Shown here: positions 43,174 to 52,370 of the stretch, in pieces | Layout: each line of letters starts with the position of its first letter | Numbering within the stretch: position 1 is the first letter of the stretch | Assembly (NCBI GenBank): GCA_026625165.1 | Contig: CP112999.1 | Span: forward strand, 682,001 to 746,000 | Reading direction: 5' to 3' | DNA from: Methanoregula sp. | Lineage (GTDB): Archaea > Halobacteriota > Methanomicrobia > Methanomicrobiales > Methanospirillaceae | DNA length: 64,000 nucleotides | The notes under the pieces: model-generated | What the model saw: the letters and a program-made list of their open reading frames with translations, nothing else | Databases searched by the model: none | What the model was told of the DNA's origin: nothing | Made by a program: the position numbers and the translations under genes

Positions 43174-44462
43174 CCGGCCGGCACAGCATCAATGCCGAAA
43201 ACCTCCACGCGGGGTATGGCATGCAGGAGATCATTAAATCGGTCAGCTGTGCGTTTGCACCGGGATCCTTCACCGGCATCATCGGGCCGAACGGCTCGGG
43301 AAAGACCACGCTCCTGCGGGCATTCAGCCGCGTGATACCGTCAAGCGGGATCCTTGAACTGGACGGAAAGGCAGCTTGCGATTATACTCCTGCGGAACTG
43401 GGCATGGCGCTTGGTTTTGTCCCGCAGGACGAAGGGCGCCCGTTCTCCTACACGGTGATGCAGGTCGTCCTGATGGCCCGGTATGCCCGGACCAGCAGGT
43501 TTGCCGCACTTGCACCGGACGATTATGCCCGGTGCTATCGTGCCCTTGAAGAGACCGGCGTCGCTCACCTTGCCGGGCGATCAATCCGTACCCTGAGCGG
43601 CGGGGAATGGCAGCGGGTGCTCATCGCCCGTGCCCTTGCGCAGGACACAAACGTGCTCCTGCTGGATGAGCCGACGTCGCATCTCGACCTCTCCCACCAG
43701 TCCGATATCCTTTGTCTGATGCGCCGGCTTGCCGGTTCGGGCGCAACCATCATAGGGGTATTCCATGATCTCAACCTTGCCGCGCTCTACTGCGATCGGC
43801 TTATCATGATCCAGCATGGGCAGCTGGTCGCCGACGGCACGCCCGGACAGGTGCTGACACCCCGGAAAATCCGGGAGGTCTACGGGGCCGAGGTGGTCAT
43901 CTCCTGTCACCCGGCCACCGGCCGGACCTTCCTCATGCCCATAAAAACCGTAAACGGGACAAATTCAGTCCTAAAACACCTGAAAGTGCAGGTGATCTCC
44001 GGCGGTGGGAGCGGATCTGACCTCCTGCACTTCCTTGCCGGTAAGGGCCTGTCTCTCTCGGCCGGCATCCTTGCCACTACGGATACCGATTACCTCACGG
44101 CAAAAGCGCTGGAGGTCCCCTGCATCCCGGTCCTGCCGTTCTCCCGGATTCCTGCCCATGCGCTGGAGAATCTAAGAGCCATGCTCTCCCGGGCAGACCG
44201 CATCATTCTTTCCATTCACCCGGTAGGATCCGGCAACCTGCCGGTCCTTGCGGTTCTCCGGGAGGCGGATCCGGCACGGATCATCATCCACCTGCCGGAA
44301 GGCAGGGATTTTCTCTCCTATGATTATGCCAAAGGTGCCGGCGCCGCAGCTCTTGCAGACCTGTGTACTGCCGGTGCACAGTGTACCAGCAGTTATGACG
44401 GGATAATCGCGCTCCTGTACCCGGTGTCCCCAGAAACCCACGACCGTGAGCATGATCCATGA
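43170..44462 (+). CDS. ABC ATPase with extra C-terminal domain
   Basis: A 430-residue protein. Residues 1-255 are a standard BtuD/FecE ATPase (Walker A GPNGSGKTTLL, signature LSGGEWQRVLIARALAQ, Walker B VLLLDEPTSHLD). Residues about 270-425 are an additional domain (VQVISGGGSGSDLLHFLAGKG; ADRIILSIHPVGSGNLPVL) that looks like a Rossmann-type alpha/beta fold with a glycine-rich loop. Similar long forms occur in methanogen corrinoid transporters; the role of the extension is unknown. It overlaps both neighbours by ATGA. Confidence 0.88.
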   Translation: MTGRHSINAENLHAGYGMQEIIKSVSCAFAPGSFTGIIGPNGSGKTTLLRAFSRVIPSSGILELDGKAACDYTPAELGMALGFVPQDEGRPFSYTVMQVVLMARYARTSRFAALAPDDYARCYRALEETGVAHLAGRSIRTLSGGEWQRVLIARALAQDTNVLLLDEPTSHLDLSHQSDILCLMRRLAGSGATIIGVFHDLNLAALYCDRLIMIQHGQLVADGTPGQVLTPRKIREVYGAEVVISCHPATGRTFLMPIKTVNGTNSVLKHLKVQVISGGGSGSDLLHFLAGKGLSLSAGILATTDTDYLTAKALEVPCIPVLPFSRIPAHALENLRAMLSRADRIILSIHPVGSGNLPVLAVLREADPARIIIHLPEGRDFLSYDYAKGAGAAALADLCTAGAQCTSSYDGIIALLYPVSPETHDREHDP

Positions 44463-44650
44463 ACACAAGACAATTATTCATCCCAACATTCTGCTGCATT
44501 GACCGTCCGCTCGCTGAGGCGCTTGGCATCCTTGCCGGTCGCACATTGCATGTCGAGATCCTCTCGGACGGCCTTAGCGACCTTCTCCCTGATCCAGCGA
44601 CTGCCCAAAGTATCAGCTATCTTTCATCTATCATGAACGGAGAGCAGTGA
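44459..44650 (+). CDS. small protein of unknown function in the importer operon
   Basis: A 63-residue ORF (MNTRQLFIPTFCCIDRPLAE, then LAGRTLHVEILSDGLSDLLP). It overlaps the ATPase gene (ATGA) and abuts the binding-protein gene with no gap, so it is very likely translated. It has a vicinal Cys pair near the N-terminus that might bind metal. No family recognised. Confidence 0.65.
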   Translation: MNTRQLFIPTFCCIDRPLAEALGILAGRTLHVEILSDGLSDLLPDPATAQSISYLSSIMNGEQ

Positions 44651-45676
44651 ATGAAACTTAAAAACAGAACCCCAAAAGAGTACGGCATAGTCCTGCTGGT
44701 CACGGCAATAGCGCTGGTCCTTTGTACAATGCCGGTATCAGCGGTCACCGTAACTGACGATGCCGGTATGGCCATCACGTTCAATGCAACACCCTCGCGT
44801 ATCGTCTCGCTGTCCCCCTCCAGTACCGAGATCCTTGCCGCCCTCGGCCTGCTTGACCAGGTGGTTGGCGTAACGGATGCCTGTGACTATCCCCCGGAAG
44901 TAAAGAACAAGACCCGCATAGGGGGCTACTCGGCCATCAGCATTGAGAAGGTAGCTGCGGCCCGGCCGGACCTTGTGTTCGCATCTGACAAAACGCCGTT
45001 GGAGACCGTGGACCGTCTCAAAGAACTCGGCATGAATGTGATGGTGGTCGCCCCGAAAAACATCGACCACGTGATACGGGACATCCGATTAATTGGGGAG
45101 ATAACCGGTACAAAAACCCGGGCAGATGAATTGGCAGCTGATCTTTCGCGCCGCATTGACGCAACACTCCCCTCGCCCCTGCCGGAGCACCGGCCGACTG
45201 TAGCCCACGTGGTCTGGCACAAGCCCCTCTATGTCAGCGGCAACAATACGCTGCAGGACGACGTGATCGTCCATGCCGGCGGCGTAAACGTGTTCTCTGA
45301 CCGGAGCGGCTGGAGCACAATATCGCTTGAGGAGTTCCTGCTGGCCAATCCCGATATCATCGTCGTAAACGGTGGAGGCGGGATGGATTCGTCAAAGAAA
45401 AATGTAATCCTCGAAGAGTTCATGACCAAACCGCAGTACGCATCCCTCTCTGCGGTCAAAAACAACCACGTGTTTGCAGTCGATGCCGACATCATCAGCC
45501 GGCCTGGCCCCCGCATCGCGGATGCAGCAGAAGAGGTTGCATCATTGGTTTTCCGTTCCGGTACGCAGAACGTATCCCCGGCTGCAGCATCCACGCCCCC
45601 TGCATCTGCTCCCCTGCTGCCAGCGCTTGTTTCTGTCATGATCGGGAGTCTGTACGTAATCCGGAAACGGCCGTGA
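44651..45676 (+). CDS. ABC substrate-binding protein, BtuF/FecB-like, membrane-anchored
   Basis: A 341-residue class III binding protein. Residues 10-35 are a signal peptide; the body has VSLSPSSTEILAALGLLDQVVGVT, ARPDLVFASD and RPGPRIADAAEE. The last 45 residues are a Pro/Ala/Ser linker and a C-terminal membrane helix (LLPALVSVMIGSLYVI) that anchors it outside the membrane. It completes the importer with the two preceding ABC genes. Corrinoid is the favoured ligand. Confidence 0.9.
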   Translation: MKLKNRTPKEYGIVLLVTAIALVLCTMPVSAVTVTDDAGMAITFNATPSRIVSLSPSSTEILAALGLLDQVVGVTDACDYPPEVKNKTRIGGYSAISIEKVAAARPDLVFASDKTPLETVDRLKELGMNVMVVAPKNIDHVIRDIRLIGEITGTKTRADELAADLSRRIDATLPSPLPEHRPTVAHVVWHKPLYVSGNNTLQDDVIVHAGGVNVFSDRSGWSTISLEEFLLANPDIIVVNGGGGMDSSKKNVILEEFMTKPQYASLSAVKNNHVFAVDADIISRPGPRIADAAEEVASLVFRSGTQNVSPAAASTPPASAPLLPALVSVMIGSLYVIRKRP

Positions 45677-45828
45677 GGTATAAGTGTCTGGCCGGTAACA
45701 GAATATTTTATAGAATTACATTTGGCAGAATGGATTTTTAGGGTAACGAAGTATTTTTTGATAGTCCTTTGGGGAATTTACTGAGTACAAATATAAAAAA
45801 GCAGGCACTGCTCCGGATGCTCTGGTCT

Positions 45829-46251
45829 TCAATCTTCAACCTGAATCGTCGTGAGTTTCACCGACTCAACTCCCTTCAGGGACATGAAACGTTCGGCCAG
45901 TGATTTGATCTGCGGGCCTTCCCCGCGGACGAGGACTACCTCAAGACACCGGTCATGGCTCATGTGCGCATGGAGTGCTGTTTTGATAATGGATCTGAAC
46001 TCGTGCTGGATGTTATTGATCGTCTGGAGAAGGCCACGGTGATCATGCTCGTACACCATCGTAATCACGCCATGGCGATCGCCTTTCACTTCAGACATCC
46101 AGGTATAATTCGTGATATATGTGCGGATCGCATCACGAATTCCTTCGGAACGTGACGAGTATCCCCGCTGGTTGATAATCTCATCAAATTTCTCAAGCAG
46201 GTGGGTGGGAATGGATATGCCGGTCCGAGAGAGGTCCTGGTCAATGGTCAT
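45829..46251 (-). CDS. nikR: nickel-responsive regulator NikR, copy 2
   Basis: A 140-residue full NikR: ribbon-helix-helix SRTGISIPTHLLEKFDEII and GYSSRSEGIRDAIRTYI, with ligands H83, H94, H96 and C102 all present (LHAHMSHDRC). It follows the pilus machinery genes on the same strand, with 121 bases between, and faces the binding-protein gene. It has its own AT-rich promoter region. A split of duties with copy 1 (for example transport versus pili) is possible. Confidence 0.93.
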   Translation of the reverse strand: MTIDQDLSRTGISIPTHLLEKFDEIINQRGYSSRSEGIRDAIRTYITNYTWMSEVKGDRHGVITMVYEHDHRGLLQTINNIQHEFRSIIKTALHAHMSHDRCLEVVLVRGEGPQIKSLAERFMSLKGVESVKLTTIQVED

Positions 46252-46319
46252 GGTATCATCAGAGAAGTTAATATTTATCTTAATTGTTTTTTAATATTTT
46301 GATATGATTTTAAAAAAAT

Positions 46320-46333
46320 GTAATACTAATTAC
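46320..46333. promoter_or_regulatory. palindromic site upstream of nikR copy 2
   Basis: GTAAT-ACTA-ATTAC lies 69-82 bases upstream of the nikR start in a very AT-rich stretch. The following TACTATGAA matches bases next to the cobN inverted repeat. Confidence 0.35.
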
Positions 46334-46372
46334 TATGAATTTAATTTTTTTTTATATTGAAACCACGGGAGC

Positions 46373-47338
46373 TCAATACGCCGATACATTCACCTGCATG
46401 ATCTTCCGGGTAATGACAAATGGCAGCCGCCCGTCGATATGTCCGATGCCCGTTTCCCGGTAGAGCGGCGAACTGTTGTCAGCATAATGCCATATATTAT
46501 TCGGGTAAGTCTGGTTGAGCTGGCGGAACGACTGGTTGACTTTGTTATACAGGTCAACTGCGAATGGCTCTGGTGTGGATTTGTTCACCCGGATCGTGAG
46601 GAGGTCGGGTGCGGCCTGATCCGGAATGCCAAATATGGTTTCATTCAATGATGCTGACACAGCAAAGGTCCCGATACCATTGCCACTCGTAAATTGTTCA
46701 TACGGTGACGGATTGAACGTCACTGCGGAGATCGTGATTGCCGAACAGTTCATCGTTGAATTGAACCACGGCCGGGCAGTCACGTCAATAAAAGAACCTG
46801 AAAATTTTTTTACCGGTGCTGCCCGGTTCACCTCGTTCATACTGGCAAACGACAGGGGTGTCGCCATCCCGGCGTTGTCGACCGAACCTTGGGAGAATCC
46901 CTTGGTCACGTTCACGTACCCGTAATGCCAGACATATCCCTGGTCCTGCCAGTAATTGCCAACGGGACGGTACGAGAATTTCACCAGCCGGCTCTCCTGC
47001 GAATATTCAATCGAGTTGTCGAAGATGATAAGGTTATAAAGTGGGAGCTGCTCTGCATCCACGCGGATCGTACCGGATGACGTGAGGGAGTTGAATATCA
47101 CGCCGCCACCGCCAAGCGGGACGGTCTCACTGAATGTGATCTCCTGCTTCATCGATACGGCATTGGAAATATCGGCAGAAAACTGCATAAACGCGTGCTC
47201 GACCTCGTGCAGGTGGCTGATCTCTGACTCGGCCTTCATGGAAGGAATCGCGACAGCATTCCAGACGGAAAAGATCGTGACCATTACAGCGAGCACCAGC
47301 ATCGCGGCGATGACCGGGGCAACAGCATCATCTCTCAT
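46373..47338 (-). CDS. pilin-like surface protein
   Basis: A 321-residue protein with a short N-terminus and one helix (DDAVAPVIAAMLVLAVMVTI), a variant of the archaeal pilin domain with AVAP in place of AVSP. The large outer domain (50-321) is beta-rich with many sequons. By size and position it may be a minor pilin or tip protein. It overlaps the previous pilin gene by ATGA and is the last gene of the assembly operon. Confidence 0.75.
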   Translation of the reverse strand: MRDDAVAPVIAAMLVLAVMVTIFSVWNAVAIPSMKAESEISHLHEVEHAFMQFSADISNAVSMKQEITFSETVPLGGGGVIFNSLTSSGTIRVDAEQLPLYNLIIFDNSIEYSQESRLVKFSYRPVGNYWQDQGYVWHYGYVNVTKGFSQGSVDNAGMATPLSFASMNEVNRAAPVKKFSGSFIDVTARPWFNSTMNCSAITISAVTFNPSPYEQFTSGNGIGTFAVSASLNETIFGIPDQAAPDLLTIRVNKSTPEPFAVDLYNKVNQSFRQLNQTYPNNIWHYADNSSPLYRETGIGHIDGRLPFVITRKIMQVNVSAY

Positions 47339-47778
47339 GCCTGCACCTTCCCGACTTGACCGGAGAATATGACCGCACGCGGGGTTGCGAGTTTAACGGT
47401 TTCATTGCCATCCAGTGCGGAGTCCCACGTGATGGTGATGTTGCTCCCGAGATCGAACGTGGTTTTCTGCGGCACGAGGATAAACGGGTGATGGCTGTCA
47501 TCAACGCGGTACACAATCTCAGTGGCATGATCCGTGGAATTCGCAACGATGACTTTCAGATCAGAAGCCCTGACCCAGTCCCCGCCCTTATGCCAGAGCG
47601 TGATGGTCTTCGCAGTCTCATTCGTTACCTTGATGGTAACACTGGGATAACGCTCGGACGGGAGGAAGGACGACACGGTAGTTGAGAAAACGGCGATAAG
47701 GATGATGACAAGACCAATCATGAGAATCTCGCCGACAACTTCAGACACTCCCCGGGTATTCCATTCCTGTGAATCCAT
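47335..47778 (-). CDS. archaeal type IV pilin-like protein
   Basis: A 147-residue protein with N-terminus TRGVSEVVGEILMIGLVIIL, a pilin-type helix with an SEVVGE motif. The outer domain is a compact beta fold (SVTIKVTNETAKTITLWHKGG). It starts 12 bases after the platform gene and overlaps the next gene, so it belongs to the assembly operon. Confidence 0.82.
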   Translation of the reverse strand: MDSQEWNTRGVSEVVGEILMIGLVIILIAVFSTTVSSFLPSERYPSVTIKVTNETAKTITLWHKGGDWVRASDLKVIVANSTDHATEIVYRVDDSHHPFILVPQKTTFDLGSNITITWDSALDGNETVKLATPRAVIFSGQVGKVQA

Positions 47779-47790
47779 GAGATGTTCCCT

Positions 47791-49650
47791 TCAGATGATA
47801 ACAGTAAACACGACCAGCGCTGCGGCAAGGAGCGCGATGCTGTGCTTGAACCCGCAGAGGATGCTGTTCGAGCTGAACTGCCCTGCCATGATGCCTGAGA
47901 AGGTTCCAAGGATGATGCCGATCCGGAACATATCGGTGATATTTCCTGCAAGTTGAAGCGGGATGTTCATGCCGGTAAAGCTTGCAAGGAACGGCACATT
48001 CAGCTGGTAGGCTGTATAGAGATAGATGCCAAACGAGAGATAGATGATCATCACGTAGATTATCGTAGCGTTCGCACGTTCCCGTTTGAGCTTGAGGTAG
48101 TGCTCAAAATCAGTGATCGCAATCAGGAAAATCTGGCGCAGGTTGTGCGTAATCTCGCTTGCCCGCACGAGAAGGGAGATCGTTCGCTTGACCGAGACAA
48201 GCCCGATCCGTTCTTCCATCCTGACGAGCGCCGTGTTCACATAGGCGCCGCTCTCGATGTCCCGTGAAACGAGAGAGAGTTCAGAACTTAAAACCCCCAG
48301 CTTCGCGTTCGAGATCCGCTGGATAGCATCATGCAGCGTAATCCCGATATCTTTCATATCGGACAGTTCCCGTAAAAACTCCGGGATATGGGATTCGATG
48401 TTCCGCACGTACCAACGCCGCCCCTCGTACGCAGCAGCAACCGGTGTCATGAACCCAATGATAATAAGGCACACAATGGCCTCGGGTGTGTTTTTTGGGA
48501 AGAAGGAATCGAACCATCCGGTCATCCAGAAACCGGCAATGATGCCTGCAATCAACACGCCGGCACCGATGCTGTAATCGTATTTCGAAATATACGACCG
48601 TAGCGGGTGCCGCAACCGGTTGAGAAGATGGTGGTGCCTCTTTTTTGCTGCCAGCCGTTTGTAGAAACTGGCATCTTTCTCATCTGGTGCGGGTGCCTGA
48701 TGCGTAGTATGGACCGGGACAGATCCCGCAAAGTCATGCTCGATGGTCTCGCGCCGGCTGATTTCGAGGTTTTCCGGAGGGAGCATGGCAGACAGGAGCC
48801 AGATCATGATGATTGCACCCGCCGGGATGCACAGGTACATGAACGGGAGGAGCCAGTCCATCTGGTTATGACTGGTCATTCCCTGCGCCACGATCATGAT
48901 GATCAGAGCGATCGGGCCGGCAACAAACGCGGAAACATAGACTTCAGCCATGATCTCGATTGTTTTTAACACAAGATCCAGTTCCTGCCGGGCCTGGTCG
49001 CGGTAGTACTGCGTCTTAGCCGATATGTAGGAGTTCACGGCACCCCCGCTGTCAGATACGATGGAAAGGTCGTTAAGGAAATCCCGGAGATGAGCTGACG
49101 GGGTCGTCCGCTGGAGATCCCTCATGGCTGTGATCAGGTCATCGTTGAACACTTCGACATCGCGGACGATTACACCGAACTCCCGTGAGACCTCACCAAA
49201 CATTTCCTGCTCTTCATAAATTTTCTGTATCATCTCATAGGGAGGCATCGTCGTCGAGAGAGCCTCCATATACGAGATAGCATAGGGCAAATCCAGCTCG
49301 ATCCGGGTTTTCCTCCCCCGTGCGATGATGGCCGGGTAATATATCTGGAACAGGTAGAGGCCGGGGATCATGCCGGCAAACACAATCACCCAGAACAGCA
49401 TGTCGGATGTTGAAACTGAAAGGATCTGGATCTCATAGCCACTGAATGTTAAAAATAGAAAAGAGCCAACAAACAGGAGCACGGAACCAAGGACGTTGAT
49501 ATGGACGTTCTGAAGATAGCGTTCAGCGGTGAACGGGATATGAGCTCCCCGCAGGGTCTGCCGGAGATGACTGCCGTACATTACCAGTTCGTAACGGGAC
49601 AGCACAGCATCAGCACGGGCAAGTGCGATGGGCATCTGCACTTCATTCAC
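47791..49650 (-). CDS. pilus assembly platform protein, TadC/FlaJ-like
   Basis: A 619-residue polytopic membrane protein with two type II secretion F domains, each a helical bundle (LPYAISYMEALSTTMPPYEM near 170; IPEFLRELSDMKDIGITLHD near 430), and pairs of membrane helices at the N-terminus, centre and C-terminus. It is the inner membrane platform on which the ATPase assembles pilins. The start overlaps the ATPase stop by 4 bases. Confidence 0.9.
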   Translation of the reverse strand: MNEVQMPIALARADAVLSRYELVMYGSHLRQTLRGAHIPFTAERYLQNVHINVLGSVLLFVGSFLFLTFSGYEIQILSVSTSDMLFWVIVFAGMIPGLYLFQIYYPAIIARGRKTRIELDLPYAISYMEALSTTMPPYEMIQKIYEEQEMFGEVSREFGVIVRDVEVFNDDLITAMRDLQRTTPSAHLRDFLNDLSIVSDSGGAVNSYISAKTQYYRDQARQELDLVLKTIEIMAEVYVSAFVAGPIALIIMIVAQGMTSHNQMDWLLPFMYLCIPAGAIIMIWLLSAMLPPENLEISRRETIEHDFAGSVPVHTTHQAPAPDEKDASFYKRLAAKKRHHHLLNRLRHPLRSYISKYDYSIGAGVLIAGIIAGFWMTGWFDSFFPKNTPEAIVCLIIIGFMTPVAAAYEGRRWYVRNIESHIPEFLRELSDMKDIGITLHDAIQRISNAKLGVLSSELSLVSRDIESGAYVNTALVRMEERIGLVSVKRTISLLVRASEITHNLRQIFLIAITDFEHYLKLKRERANATIIYVMIIYLSFGIYLYTAYQLNVPFLASFTGMNIPLQLAGNITDMFRIGIILGTFSGIMAGQFSSNSILCGFKHSIALLAAALVVFTVII

Positions 49651-51434
49651 TCCAGATCATGAATCGCGTGTGCAAGATCCTTGATGTCAGGCGGTTCGAC
49701 TTCAAGTGCCCAGGAGAAGAACTCTTCCCGCTTTTTCAACTGGTGTTCGGTCTCCTCCGGTGTCCAGCCCCGGTGGAATGCAACCTCCTCCAGTACCTGT
49801 GACCGGCCGCCGGTCCTGTGGAATGTATCGGTCTGGATGTCCCACTCATAGACCGGGGCCGGTATGATCTCACCGTTATTATTCACCTCAATTTCATGGA
49901 TAGAAAGGCAGCGGCGGATACGTATGTTCCCCACGGAATAGATTGCCTGCACAACAACAAGATCGAGTGCAGAGAACATTACCGGCGGGACACTGATGGG
50001 ATCATGGGTGAGGCGGTTGATTGCCTCCTGAACGCTGCCGGCATGGATTGTTGAGAGCGTAGCATGGCCGGTGTTCATCGCCTGGAAGAGGGTCTGGGCC
50101 TCTCTGCCCCGCACTTCTCCCACGATAATATACTCCGGGCGCTGCCGCATGGATGCCTTGAGGAGCGAGAAGAGGTCGATGTCACCTTTGACTCCCGGGA
50201 CATTGATCTCCCGTGTCTGCGTGGGCAGCCAGTTCTTGTGCGGCAGCTGGATCTCACGGGTGTCCTCGAGGGATACAACTTTGGCATTCTGGGGGATGAA
50301 CAGGGAGACAGCATTCATCGTGGATGTCTTGCCGCTTGCCGTCCCGCCGACAACAAGAAGGCTCTTTTTATGTTCGATGGCGAGCCAGAGGAATGCCAGT
50401 ATCTCGGAATTGTAGGTGCCCAGCCGGATAAGATCCAGCGGGGTCATCGGATCGGTCCGGAATTTCCGAATGGTAAATGAGCTGCCCTTTGTGGAGACCA
50501 CATTGCTGTATGTGATCTGGACCCTCGCACCGCACGGGAGTGTCGCGTCCACCATGGGAGTTGAAAGCGAGATCTGCTTGTTGGCTTTCTGGGCGAGTTT
50601 TAAGACAAACAGGTTCAGTTCGCCTTCCCGGAAAACGACACTTGTCGGCAGGCTGCCATAGTCGCGGTGGAACACAAAGACCGGCAGGTCGTTCCCGTTG
50701 CAGCTCAGGTCCTCAAGGGAGGGATCGTGCATGAGTGCATCAAGCGGCCCGTAACCGGAGAGATCCCGTTTCAGGTAGTAGTGCAGGAGAGAGAGCCGGT
50801 CATCGGAAATATCCGGGTCAAACTGGCGGATTACGGGTGTTACCGTTGCAGGATCCAGATGATTCCCTGTGCTGTCTTCCGGTGCATTGAAGATGATGAC
50901 ATCCCGGAGGTAGGAGTATGTCTCACGCAGGATGGTTTTTTCTTTCTGCGAAATGGACGGCTCGACGACCGTATAGGTGAACCCGGCATTTCCTGTCCGT
51001 ATAATTTTTACGTAAGAGAACGGTGGAGAAACCCAGTACATGTCGAGAACACCGGGAGTGCGTTCTTCCGGGAACTCCGGGTCGGCAGTAACGGCCGGTG
51101 AGGCACCATGTGCAGGATCGGGATTACGGGATGCCATCGCATCCCTTGCCGGAGGAACGGCAAATCCCCGGACAGTACCGGAACTGAACCGGACACGCGC
51201 GCCACTGGCAACGAGAGCTAATGAGAAAAGAGAGATGATACAGAGCCCGCTCATCAGGATCAGCGGGAGATCAATAAAGAGCACTATATAACCGGAGGTA
51301 AGGGCAATAATCAGAATCCCAAGGAGGAGGATATCTCCGCGTCCGGTCTTGTCTCCCATTCTCTCTGCGATCAGGTGAAGATTGAGCAAATGCAGGATAT
51401 CTCCTTGGATCGACTTTGCCATCCCATCGTTCAT
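49647..51434 (-). CDS. type II/IV secretion ATPase with N-terminal membrane segments
   Basis: A 595-residue pilus assembly ATPase. Residues 34-53 and 57-77 are two hydrophobic helices, unusual for this normally soluble family. The core has an N-terminal domain (DDRLSLLHYYLKRDLSGYGP), Walker A GGTASGKT (363-370), an Asp box, Walker B YIIVGEVRG (435-443) and a His box GHATLSTIHAG. It powers pilin insertion with the platform protein that follows. It is divergent from two pilin genes. Confidence 0.93.
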   Translation of the reverse strand: MNDGMAKSIQGDILHLLNLHLIAERMGDKTGRGDILLLGILIIALTSGYIVLFIDLPLILMSGLCIISLFSLALVASGARVRFSSGTVRGFAVPPARDAMASRNPDPAHGASPAVTADPEFPEERTPGVLDMYWVSPPFSYVKIIRTGNAGFTYTVVEPSISQKEKTILRETYSYLRDVIIFNAPEDSTGNHLDPATVTPVIRQFDPDISDDRLSLLHYYLKRDLSGYGPLDALMHDPSLEDLSCNGNDLPVFVFHRDYGSLPTSVVFREGELNLFVLKLAQKANKQISLSTPMVDATLPCGARVQITYSNVVSTKGSSFTIRKFRTDPMTPLDLIRLGTYNSEILAFLWLAIEHKKSLLVVGGTASGKTSTMNAVSLFIPQNAKVVSLEDTREIQLPHKNWLPTQTREINVPGVKGDIDLFSLLKASMRQRPEYIIVGEVRGREAQTLFQAMNTGHATLSTIHAGSVQEAINRLTHDPISVPPVMFSALDLVVVQAIYSVGNIRIRRCLSIHEIEVNNNGEIIPAPVYEWDIQTDTFHRTGGRSQVLEEVAFHRGWTPEETEHQLKKREEFFSWALEVEPPDIKDLAHAIHDLE

Positions 51435-51500
51435 GCTGTCTCATCCCACTGGAGAAGTACCTGAGATGTACCTGTTATAGTAATAAAATATTTTCTTTTT

Positions 51501-51613
51501 GTAGCACATTTTTATTATCATAACAATTTTTTTTGATACTCAACAGGTTTTTTCAATACAATTTCACATCTCAAAATAAAAAATCACAATCTATTTATAG
51601 CAATGAGTGCTAC
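51501..51613 (+). promoter_or_regulatory. promoter region of the pilin pair at 51675
   Basis: GTAGCAC (51501-51507) and GTGCTAC (51607-51613) form an inverted repeat around a very AT-rich region holding a clear TATA box CTATTTATAG (51591-51600). This implies a start near 51625 and a leader of about 50 bases with AGAGGTAA before the ATG. Confidence 0.5.
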
Positions 51614-51674
51614 GAAATTCTATAATAGTATGAAAATAGGGCCTGTTGCAAGGCACCGTACCAGAGGTAATTAA

Positions 51675-52370
51675 ATGTGCAGTTCAGGAAGATCCAGAGA
51701 AGACGCCGTATCTCCGGTTGTCGGCGTTATGTTGATGCTCGTGGTTACCATCATCATCGCTGCAGTTGTGAGTGCATTTACAGGAGGTCTTGCCAAAGGG
51801 GAGGACAAAGCACCGACAGCTGTTATTGATGTCAAAATTAAGAATACCGGTGAATGGCGGAACAGCAACATCCAGTTCGATGTAAAATCTGTCAGCGATC
51901 CCATCCCGTCGGCTAACGCAAAGATCGTCACCTCCTGGACATCAAGTTCCGGAACAAGGGGCGGAAATACAACAGCAAAAGGTCTGAACACTCCTAACGT
52001 TCAGTACACTTCGGGAAACACAAGATATCAGGCACCGCTTGGATATGGTCCGGGCGTACTGAACTGGAAAACCTCTTCACCATTTCCGGTTGAGCAGATG
52101 TTTGGAAATTATACTATTACAGCGGGTACTTCAATGAGGGCGTCTCCATACGGGTATACTACGTATAATGCGGGATATGGCGTTGTCACTCCGTATGTCT
52201 ATAACGATGATCCCACATACTGGGTCACTGCAACAGACACTGATGCGATGATGGCACTGCTTGGTAAAAACTGGAATGATTTGCGAGCTGGAGACATCGT
52301 AAAAGTGACAATCATCCATACGCCAACCGGTAAGATGATTTATAGCAAAGATGTCGTTGTGGAGGGATAA
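51675..52370 (+). CDS. archaeal type IV pilin
   Basis: A 231-residue pilin: SREDAVSPVVGVMLMLVVTI helix then VVSAFTGGLAKG. The outer domain is rich in Tyr, Thr, Gly and Asn (TYNAGYGVVTPYVYNDDPTY), a composition seen in major surface pilins. It ends IHTPTGKMIYSKDVVVEG, like the pilin at 40941 (LYTPSNKYIFDKEVFVR). It shares one base with the next gene (TAATG). Confidence 0.88.
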   Translation: MCSSGRSREDAVSPVVGVMLMLVVTIIIAAVVSAFTGGLAKGEDKAPTAVIDVKIKNTGEWRNSNIQFDVKSVSDPIPSANAKIVTSWTSSSGTRGGNTTAKGLNTPNVQYTSGNTRYQAPLGYGPGVLNWKTSSPFPVEQMFGNYTITAGTSMRASPYGYTTYNAGYGVVTPYVYNDDPTYWVTATDTDAMMALLGKNWNDLRAGDIVKVTIIHTPTGKMIYSKDVVVEG

